DNA of 64,000 nt. It comes from Actinoplanes sp. L3-i22 (GTDB lineage Bacteria > Actinomycetota > Actinomycetes > Mycobacteriales > Micromonosporaceae). The stretch covers positions 10,777,501-10,841,500 of the forward strand of contig NZ_AP024745.1 in NCBI RefSeq assembly GCF_019704555.1, given 5' to 3'. A model generated the notes under the pieces. The model did not search any database. It was not told the DNA's origin and saw nothing but the letters and a program-made list of their open reading frames with translations. Made by a program: the position numbers and the translations under genes. Shown piece after piece: positions 10,335 to 17,207 of the stretch (position 1 is its first letter; every line of letters begins with the position of its first letter).

Positions 10335-13300
10335 CTAGTCCTCTGGTTCGCGGTTCAGGCGTTGGCTGATCACCTGGGTGACGCCGGCTCGCATGGTCAC
10401 GCCGTACAGCGCGTCCGCGACCTCCATCGTCCGCTTCTGGTGCGTGATGATGAGCAGCTGGCTCTTCTCCCGAAGTTGCTGGAAGAGCGTAATCAACCGG
10501 CCCAGGTTGACGTCGTCGAGGGCCGCCTCGACCTCGTCCATGATGTAGAACGGCGAGGGCCGGGCCCGGAAGATGGCACACAGCATCGCCACCGCGGTCA
10601 GCGAGCGCTCGCCACCGGAGAGCAGCGACAGCCGCTTGATCTTCTTACCCGCCGGCCGGGCCTCCACGTCGACGCCGGTGGTCAGCATGTCCTCCGGGTC
10701 GGTCAGGATCAGCCGGCCCTCACCACCCGGGAAGAGCACCTGGAAGACCTGCTCGAACTCGCGCGCGGTGTCCTCGAACGCGGACGAGAACACCTCGAGG
10801 ATCCGGTCGTCCACGTCCTTGACCACGGTGAGCAGGTCCCGGCGGGTCGCCTTGAGGTCCTCGAGCTGGTCGGAGAGGAACTTGAACCGCTCCTCCAGCG
10901 CGGCGAACTCCTCCAGCGCCAGCGGGTTGACCTTGCCGAGCAGGGTCAGGTCGCGCTCCGCCTTGTTGGCCCGCTTCTCCTGGGTCGGCCGGTGGAACGG
11001 CGCCGGCTCGGGAACCGGCTTGCCGTCCTTCTCCGCCGCGGTCACCTCGGCCTGGGTCGGCGGGACCGGCTGCTCCGGACCGTACTCGTTGATCAGCGTC
11101 TCGACGTCGAGCGAGAAGTCCTCGGCGGCCTTCGCCTCCAGCTGCTCGATCCGCATCCGCTGCTCGGCCCGGGCCATCTCGTCCCGGTGCACCTCGCTGG
11201 TCAGCCGCTCCAGCTCGGCGACCAGGCGTTTCGCGGTGGCCCGCACCTCCTGGAGCGCGGCCTCCCGGCTGGTCCGCTCGGTGGCGATCCGGTCCCGCTC
11301 CTCGGCCGCCGCGAGCACCGAGACGGCGACCCGGTTCAGCGCGGTGTGCGCGCCGGCCGCGACCGCCCGGGCGATCTCGGCGCCCCGCGCGCGGGCCGCC
11401 CGCCGGGCCGCGGCCCGCTCCCGGGCCTGCCGCTCCTGGTTCGCCTGGCGCTGCAGCGAGTCCGCCCGGCCGGCGATCGAGGAGACCCGCTCCTCGGCCG
11501 TGCGGACCGCGAGCCGGACCTCCATCTCGTTCTGCCGGGACTGCGGGACCAGCGCGCCCAGCCGGTCGCGCTCCTCGGTCGACGGCTCCTCGTCGATCGG
11601 GGAGTCCTCGGCCAGGCGCAGCCGCTCCTCCAACTCGGCCACCCGCATCAGGTCGGCCTCGCGGGCCGCCTCGGCCTTCTGCCGGGACGCGCCGAGCCGC
11701 TCGCTCTCCGCCTTCGCCGACCGGGCCGCCGCGCCCAGCTCGGCCAGCCGGCGGGCGGCGGCGTTCCGCTCACCCTCGGCGGCCCGCTTGGCCTGAGCCG
11801 CGACCTGCACCGCCTGCTTGAGCTCGGCGACCTGGGCACGTACCTCGGAAAGCTGTTCCTTGAACTCGGCGATCCGCGCCTCGGCGGCGGCCCGGCCGGC
11901 CTTCGCCTCGTCGACCGCCGCCTGCACCTCGATGTAGCTGGTCGCCTTCGCCGAGCCGCCGGCCGCCGCGTACATCCCGAGGACGTCGCCCTCCGGCGTC
12001 ACCGCGCGCAGCTCGGCGTTCTCGCCGATCAGTGCGACCGCCGCGGCCAGGTCCGGGACCAGCACCACGTCACGCAGCGCGCGGTTGACCGCCGGGCGGA
12101 GCTGCTCCGGGCAGTCGACCACGTCGGGCGCCCAGAGGGCGCCCTCCGGAAGATTCGGACGCAGAGCGTCCAACGACCCCTGCATCCCGGGCCCGGCCGG
12201 CGCCGCGATCACCAGCGCGGCTCGGCCGGCATCAGAGATCTTGAGGGTACGGACGGCCTCCACCGCCTCGTCCAGACTCGCCAGCGCGACCGAGTCGGCC
12301 AGCGTGTCCAGCGCCGCGGACAGCGCCGTCTCGTGCCCGGCGCGCACGGTCAGCAACGAGGCCAGGCTGCCGAGCAGGCCGGGCACCTGGCCCGGCTTGG
12401 CCAGCAGCGCGCCGGCGCCGTCCTTGCGCTGCAGGCCGAGGGCGAGCGCCTCCTCGCGGGCCTTCAGGCTGGCCGCGTCCTTCTCCGCCAGGCGCTCGGA
12501 GTCGGACCGCTCGCGGACCACCGCGGCGGCCTTGTCGTGCGCGGCGACCGCCTCGTCGTGCTTGGCGTCCAGGTCGGCGTTGTCCCGGTCGGCGTCCGAC
12601 GACTCGGCCGAGACCACGTCGACCTCGGCCTGCGCGGCCTCGGCCCGCATCAGCGCGTCCTCGTGCGCGGCGGCCAGGCGCTCGATCTCCTCGGCGGCGC
12701 TGCTCGTCCGGGCGCGCGCGGCGTTCACGTTGCCGACGAGCTTGGCCAGGCCCTCCCGGCGGTCGGCGATCGCCTTCGCGGCGGCCCGCAGCTCACCCTC
12801 CGCGGCGGCCAGCTGGCGCTCCAGCTCCTGCCGGTGCTCGACCGCCTCGGCCAGGCGCATCTGGTCGTCGGTGAGCGCCTCGCGGAGCTCCTCCTCCTGC
12901 TCCCGGACCCGCTCGGCCTCGGCCTCGAGCATCTCCGGGTCCCGGCCCGGGCGCTCGTCGTCCGGGGTGGCGGCCAGGTGCCGGAACCGCTCCGAGGCCA
13001 GCTGCTCGGTCGAGCGGAAGCGCTCCTGCAGGGCGGACAGCTTGTACCAGGTGTCCTGGGCGGCCTGCAGCAGCGGCGCGTCCTCGGCGTGCGCGAACTC
13101 GAGATCGGCGAGCATCCGCTGGACCTCGCGGTTCTCCTCCTCGACCTCGCCCCGCCGGGACCGCATCGCGGACTCGTCGGCGATCTCCCGGTCCAGCGTC
13201 GTCCGCAGCGTGAACAGGTCGTCGGCGAGCAGCCGCAGCCGCGCGTCCCGCAGGTCGGACTGGATGCCGGCGGCCCGGCGGGCCACCTCCGCCTGCCGGC

Positions 13301-13916
13301 CCAGCGGCTTCAGCTGGCGGCGCAGCTCCGCGGTCAGGTCGTTCAACCGGTTCAGGTTGACCTGCATCGCGTCGAGCTTGCGGACCGCCTTCTCTTTCCG
13401 CTTGCGGTGCTTCAGGACGCCGGCCGCCTCCTCGATGAACGAGCGGCGGTCCTCCGGCTTGGCGTGCAGCATCGCGTCCAGCCGGCCCTGGCCGACGATG
13501 ATGTGCATCTCCCGGCCGATCCCGGAGTCGCTCAGCAGCTCCTGGATGTCGAGCAGCCGGCAGGTGTTGTTGTTGATCTCGTACTCACTGGCGCCGTCGC
13601 GGAACATCCGCCGCGTGATGGACACCTCGGTGTAGTCGATCGGCAGCGCGCCGTCGTTGTTGTCGATCGTGAGCGTGACCTCGGCCCGGCCCAGCGGCGC
13701 CCGCCCCGCCGTCCCGGCGAAGATGACATCCTCCATCTTGCCGCCGCGCAGCGCCTTCGCCCCCTGCTCGCCGAGCACCCAGGCGATCGCGTCGACGACG
13801 TTCGACTTGCCGGAGCCGTTCGGCCCCACCACACAGGTGATGCCCGGCTCCAGCCGCAAGGTGGTGGCGGACGCGAAGGACTTGAAGCCCTTGACCGTCA
13901 GGCTCTTGAGGTGCAC
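10335..13916 (-). CDS. smc: chromosome segregation ATPase SMC
   Basis: The structural-maintenance-of-chromosomes protein that loops and compacts the chromosome with ScpA/ScpB. The GTG at 13916 gives 1193 residues, a normal length, starting MHLKSLTVKGFKSF. Walker A is GPNGSGKSN at residues 31-39. Two long coiled coils, rich in Ala, Glu and Arg, flank a hinge near residues 510-670. The C-terminal signature LSGGERSL lies near 1100 and Walker B YIMDEVEAALDD near 1127. An in-frame start at 13976 would add 20 residues ahead of the conserved beginning and is unlikely. GGAG lies just upstream of the GTG. Confidence 0.97.
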   Translation of the reverse strand: MHLKSLTVKGFKSFASATTLRLEPGITCVVGPNGSGKSNVVDAIAWVLGEQGAKALRGGKMEDVIFAGTAGRAPLGRAEVTLTIDNNDGALPIDYTEVSITRRMFRDGASEYEINNNTCRLLDIQELLSDSGIGREMHIIVGQGRLDAMLHAKPEDRRSFIEEAAGVLKHRKRKEKAVRKLDAMQVNLNRLNDLTAELRRQLKPLGRQAEVARRAAGIQSDLRDARLRLLADDLFTLRTTLDREIADESAMRSRRGEVEEENREVQRMLADLEFAHAEDAPLLQAAQDTWYKLSALQERFRSTEQLASERFRHLAATPDDERPGRDPEMLEAEAERVREQEEELREALTDDQMRLAEAVEHRQELERQLAAAEGELRAAAKAIADRREGLAKLVGNVNAARARTSSAAEEIERLAAAHEDALMRAEAAQAEVDVVSAESSDADRDNADLDAKHDEAVAAHDKAAAVVRERSDSERLAEKDAASLKAREEALALGLQRKDGAGALLAKPGQVPGLLGSLASLLTVRAGHETALSAALDTLADSVALASLDEAVEAVRTLKISDAGRAALVIAAPAGPGMQGSLDALRPNLPEGALWAPDVVDCPEQLRPAVNRALRDVVLVPDLAAAVALIGENAELRAVTPEGDVLGMYAAAGGSAKATSYIEVQAAVDEAKAGRAAAEARIAEFKEQLSEVRAQVAELKQAVQVAAQAKRAAEGERNAAARRLAELGAAARSAKAESERLGASRQKAEAAREADLMRVAELEERLRLAEDSPIDEEPSTEERDRLGALVPQSRQNEMEVRLAVRTAEERVSSIAGRADSLQRQANQERQARERAAARRAARARGAEIARAVAAGAHTALNRVAVSVLAAAEERDRIATERTSREAALQEVRATAKRLVAELERLTSEVHRDEMARAEQRMRIEQLEAKAAEDFSLDVETLINEYGPEQPVPPTQAEVTAAEKDGKPVPEPAPFHRPTQEKRANKAERDLTLLGKVNPLALEEFAALEERFKFLSDQLEDLKATRRDLLTVVKDVDDRILEVFSSAFEDTAREFEQVFQVLFPGGEGRLILTDPEDMLTTGVDVEARPAGKKIKRLSLLSGGERSLTAVAMLCAIFRARPSPFYIMDEVEAALDDVNLGRLITLFQQLREKSQLLIITHQKRTMEVADALYGVTMRAGVTQVISQRLNREPED

Positions 13917-14383
13917 GGATCTCCGAGGGTCGGCGGTGGTCTCTGCTGGGTGGCAGGCTACCCGCAGGTGGCACATGGGGCGGGGCTACGCCGCGCCCGG
14001 CACGTCCTGGCCGACCAGAATATCCGCCGGGGTGCGCTTGTCACCCCCGTGCCGTTCGCCGCTCACCGCCCGTTTCGCAGTCGGTCCCCCGCGCCGCCGG
14101 CCGCTCGCCGCTCATGCCGCACCCGGCCCCGGCGCCGACGTCACTCGCGGCCCGTCACGCCCGGCCCGCTACCTGTCGGCCGCGTCGCGCTCGGCCCCGG
14201 CGTCGCTCGTGTCGTGCCCGGTTCGGCGGCCTCGGCGCCGGTTTCGCACGGTTCAGGGCTGACAAAAAGCTGCGCGCCGCCACGTGATGTGGAGGCGCGC
14301 TTTTCTTCGGTGCCTTCTGTGGTGCGAGGGGGGATGATCGCCGGTCGGTCACCCCGCAGAGACGTCCCGGCGAACGGTCAAGC
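13917..14383. other. non-coding stretch between smc and the 64-aa gene
   Basis: Very GC-rich sequence with no convincing gene. Open frames here lack ribosome sites and recognisable protein sequence. Many actinobacteria carry an acylphosphatase gene in this position; I see none. The only clear element is the terminator hairpin at 14264-14304. Confidence 0.6.
14264..14304 (-). terminator. bidirectional intrinsic terminator
   Basis: GCGCGCC pairs with GGCGCGC across a 13-base loop. The stem is flanked by AAAA on one side and TTTTC on the other, so it can end transcripts from both directions. It lies 80 bases past the stop of the minus-strand 64-residue gene. Confidence 0.75.
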
Positions 14384-14578
14384 TCAGGTCAGTGCCGGCT
14401 CGGTCAGCCGCAGAATGTCGTCCGCCTCGGCAGCCGCCGCCGCCAGCCGGTCGTTGTCCGCCCGGAGGCGGGTGACCTCGAACTCCAAGGCCTGCACCCT
14501 GGAACGCAGTCGGGTGACCTCGTCGAGCAGGCGCCGATCGGGCGCCGCACCTACGTGGCCGTAGAGGGCCTTCGCCAT
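14384..14578 (-). CDS. small conserved coiled-coil protein, 64 aa
   Basis: The ATG at 14578 follows a good AAGGAG site. The protein starts MAKALYGHVGAAPDRRLL and then forms a single amphipathic helix with heptad-spaced Leu/Val through about residue 55, ending in LRLTEPALT. The short basic/aromatic head plus coiled coil resembles small conserved proteins seen in many actinobacteria. Function is unknown. A longer upstream in-frame extension exists but has no family character. It has its own terminator downstream. Confidence 0.75.
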   Translation of the reverse strand: MAKALYGHVGAAPDRRLLDEVTRLRSRVQALEFEVTRLRADNDRLAAAAAEADDILRLTEPALT

Positions 14579-14699
14579 CGTGACTCCTTGTGACGCGGTG
14601 CGTCTCATATGTTGTGAATGCTTCGCCGGACTTGACCGGCCGAAATGTGCGCCCAGCGCGAACTGACGCACTGAAGCACTCACGGGCACGCGTGAGCAC

Positions 14700-14729
14700 A
14701 GAGTTCTGCCACTGCTGCGGCGGAACTCT
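14700..14729. other. 11-bp hairpin in intergenic DNA
   Basis: AGAGTTCTGCC pairs with GGCGGAACTCT (one T-G wobble) around an 8-base loop. No T-run follows on either strand, so it is not a typical terminator. It sits 122 bases upstream of the 64-aa gene start and could be an operator or part of an untranslated RNA. Confidence 0.4.
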
Positions 14730-15072
14730 ACTTAAGTGCGGATGCCCAAGCCACGAATGGAACCGGGGCATGAGGCGGCGCGACTGGCGACATCTCCATA
14801 GTCCGCCCGAACCCATGCTCCGTCAAGCCGAGCGCACACGGATGCCCGGCCGACGTCAGTGAATCACGCCACCAGGGGGTCTTGAACAGCGATTATGCGC
14901 GTCCCCAGCAGCTTGTCGATCTCGGTGGGACACTCCCCACCGGCTTCACTCGACGAAGTTCGATCAACACCGTACGCGTTGGCCGTCCCTCCGGGCCACT
15001 TATTTGATCAAGAAAATCCCACCTCCGCACCCCAACACACTCCCCTTTACTCCCCAATAACTCCCCAGATCA

Positions 15073-15096
15073 CCCCTGCCCCACCCCAGCACCCCC
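15073..15096 (-). other. four-layer G-quadruplex motif
   Basis: On the minus strand the pattern is G5-N4-G4-N1-G4-N2-G4. All four tracts have at least four guanines and loops are only 4, 1 and 2 bases. Further G4 tracts occur nearby (about 15025-15070). This satisfies the strict quadruplex definition. Formation in the cell is not shown. Confidence 0.6.
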
Positions 15097-15675
15097 GGCT
15101 ACCCGCCGTCCCGCCGGCCCCACCACCCCGCCGACCCGTCAGCCGCACCACCCCGGCGCCACAGGTCGGCGTGCCGCACCCCGACATCACAAACCGACCG
15201 GCTACACCCCGGCGCCACAGCCCAACCATCTGCGCCACGGTCCTAAGCTCCGCCCGGGGCCGAGCGCGCGGCTGGGCCTGGCGTGGCCGCTGGGTCGCGT
15301 GGGTCCTTTGAAACCGCAACCACCCGCGGACGCCGCCCTGGAGGGTCTCGCGTTCTGGGCGCCCCGCGCCCTGCGAGACCCGGAAGGGTCCCCGCGGGAG
15401 CGACGGTCAGTTATTGGCCGCAGCCGAGGCAATGAAGAATTTGACCTTGATCTGGAACGCCTGCCGGGGTGGCGCCCGGAGGGGATGGGGACGGACTTCC
15501 GGTTCGGGGTGCGGCGGCCGGAGGGGATGATCTCGCCGGGGACGGGGTTCGATCCGGGGTGGGCGCGAGTGCGGCGCGAACAGCGTGGCCTTTCGGGCAA
15601 ATTCGGGCAAAGCTGGGCGACAAACTAGGACAAAGAGTACGTATTTCTGTCGCCTAGCTGACATGCTCCGGTGGC

Positions 15676-15702
15676 CTGGGGGCGTTCTGTCGTTGCCCCC
15701 AG
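15676..15702 (+). promoter_or_regulatory. hairpin immediately before the glycosyltransferase start
   Basis: CTGGGGGC pairs perfectly with GCCCCCAG around an 11-base loop, ending one base before the GTG at 15704. If translation starts at 15704 the stem would sit on the ribosome landing site. If it starts at 15671 the stem lies inside the coding sequence. Confidence 0.45.
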
Positions 15703-15703
15703 C

Positions 15704-17206
15704 GTGAATCCGACCCCGTCGCGCGAGCGCATCTGTCTGCTCACCGGCGGCGGGTACCCGTACCGCCGGGATGCCCTCGGAGGTTGGTGCCGGACGCTCG
15801 TCGACGGGCTGCACCGGTTCCGCTTCGAGTTGCTGACCGTCACGGACCGGGAACTGCCGTCCGCTCCCGCGTACCCGCTTCCGCTCAACGTCGGCTCGGC
15901 GCGCGCCATCGCGCTGAGCCGCAAACCGGCCCGCTTCGAGCGGCGCCGCGCCCATCTGCCCGACAGCGCCTCGGACGCCGTCGCCCAGTTCTGCCACGGT
16001 CTGCTCGACGAGTCGGCGACCGACGTGTTCGCCGACGGGCTGCGCGGCCTCGCCGAGATGGCCGGCAACCGGCCGAGCCCGCTGCCGCGACTGCCGCTCG
16101 CCGAGAAGCTGCTCGACGCGTGGCGGTGGGGGCTGCATCCCGAGCCGGACAACTTCCCGAAGCTCAGCGTGCGGGACGCGCGGATCGCGGCGACGCTGCT
16201 GCGGCACGCGCTGCGCGCCCTCGCCGTGCCGGTCCCGGACGTGGACCTGGTGCACTGCGTGGGCGGGACGACGCCGCTGCTCGCGGCGCTCGCCGGGCGG
16301 TGGCGCAGTGGCACGCCGCTGCTGCTCACCGAGGCGCGCACGCCGGTGACCCGGCGGCGGCCGGGCGAGGAGCGCCTGTCTCCCGCGGTCCGGCTGGTGC
16401 TGCGGCGGTTCCGCAGCGCCGTTGCCCGCACCGGATACGCCGAGGCCGAGATCATCGCCCCGCTCAGCGGTTACCACCACGGCTGGGCGCTGGACCACGG
16501 CGCGGAGCCGACCCGCCTGGTCCGGGTGCCCGCCGGGGTCGACCCGAAGGAGTATCCGGGGGCGGTCGAGGTGGAGAACCCGCCGAGCGTGGTGTGGGCC
16601 GGCAGCGGCGGCCCGGACAGCGGGCTGACCCCGATGCTGGACGCGTTCGCCGAGATCACGGCGGCGTTGCCGGGCACCGTGCTGCACCTGGTCGGGGTCA
16701 CCGCGAAGCACGAGGAGTACTGCGCCGACCGGATCGAGCAGACCGGTCAGGCCGGCGCGATCCGGATGAACCCGCTGCCCGCCGACCCGCGCGAGCGGTT
16801 CACCGTCGGGCAGGTCGTGGCGCACGTGCCGGGGCCGTCCGATCCGCCGTCCCGGCTGATCGAGGCGATGATGTCGGGCCGCCCGGTGGTGGCTCTCGAC
16901 GTCGGGCCGGCCGCCGAGACGCTCGGCGAGACCGGGGTCGTGGTGCCCGCCGACGACCCGTCCGAGCTGGCCATCGCCATCGTCGACCTGCTGCGGGCGA
17001 CGCCCCGGCGGCGGGCGCTGGGCGATGCGGCCCGGCAGCGCGCGCTGAACCACTTCACCGCCGACCGGGTGGTGCGGGTGTACGGCGCGCTCTACACCGA
17101 TCTGGCCGCGCCGCCTCCGGCGCAGGCCTTCGAACTGGCGCTCGCCGTGCCGGCGCCCCGCACCCCCATGCCGGCCACACTGCGCTGGCTGACCAGGGAG
17201 GACTGA
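15704..17206 (+). CDS. PelF-like family 4 glycosyltransferase (DUF3492 type)
   Basis: About 500 residues. The N-terminus ICLLTGGGYPYRRDALGGWC resembles the PelF/DUF3492 pattern. PLLLTEARTP occupies the place of the usual TEHGIY. The region from SGYHHGWALDHGA to PAGVDP fits the acceptor/nucleotide hinge, and SRLIEAMMSGRPVVALDVG with GVVVPADD is the GT4 sugar-nucleotide motif. PelF uses UDP-sugars to polymerise the Pel exopolysaccharide. Two GTG starts are possible, 15671 and 15704, neither with a clear ribosome site; the later one puts the conserved strand nearer the N-terminus. The next gene starts one base after the stop. Confidence 0.75.
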   Translation: MNPTPSRERICLLTGGGYPYRRDALGGWCRTLVDGLHRFRFELLTVTDRELPSAPAYPLPLNVGSARAIALSRKPARFERRRAHLPDSASDAVAQFCHGLLDESATDVFADGLRGLAEMAGNRPSPLPRLPLAEKLLDAWRWGLHPEPDNFPKLSVRDARIAATLLRHALRALAVPVPDVDLVHCVGGTTPLLAALAGRWRSGTPLLLTEARTPVTRRRPGEERLSPAVRLVLRRFRSAVARTGYAEAEIIAPLSGYHHGWALDHGAEPTRLVRVPAGVDPKEYPGAVEVENPPSVVWAGSGGPDSGLTPMLDAFAEITAALPGTVLHLVGVTAKHEEYCADRIEQTGQAGAIRMNPLPADPRERFTVGQVVAHVPGPSDPPSRLIEAMMSGRPVVALDVGPAAETLGETGVVVPADDPSELAIAIVDLLRATPRRRALGDAARQRALNHFTADRVVRVYGALYTDLAAPPPAQAFELALAVPAPRTPMPATLRWLTRED

Positions 17207-17207
17207 A

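Larger units (their letters stand above)
14579..15675. other. 1.1 kb non-coding region with hairpin and C-rich stretch
   Basis: No credible gene. Contents seen: the upstream region of the 64-aa gene, a perfect CTCACG/CGTGAG inverted repeat near 14678-14696, an 11-bp hairpin at 14700-14729, and a strongly C-rich, G-poor top strand at about 15015-15135 that includes a quadruplex motif on the bottom strand. From about 15300 the sequence returns to ordinary high-GC composition up to the glycosyltransferase gene. Confidence 0.6.

Noticed and set aside
13917..14263. Possible acylphosphatase remnant after smc
   Set aside because: Expected by gene order in some relatives, but no GxVQGVxFR-like motif in any frame.
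9288..14564. A 1758-residue open frame on the plus strand
   Set aside because: It is antisense to smc, the HAD gene and the lipoprotein gene, lacks any family motif and mirrors the codon pattern of the minus-strand genes. High GC content keeps such frames open.
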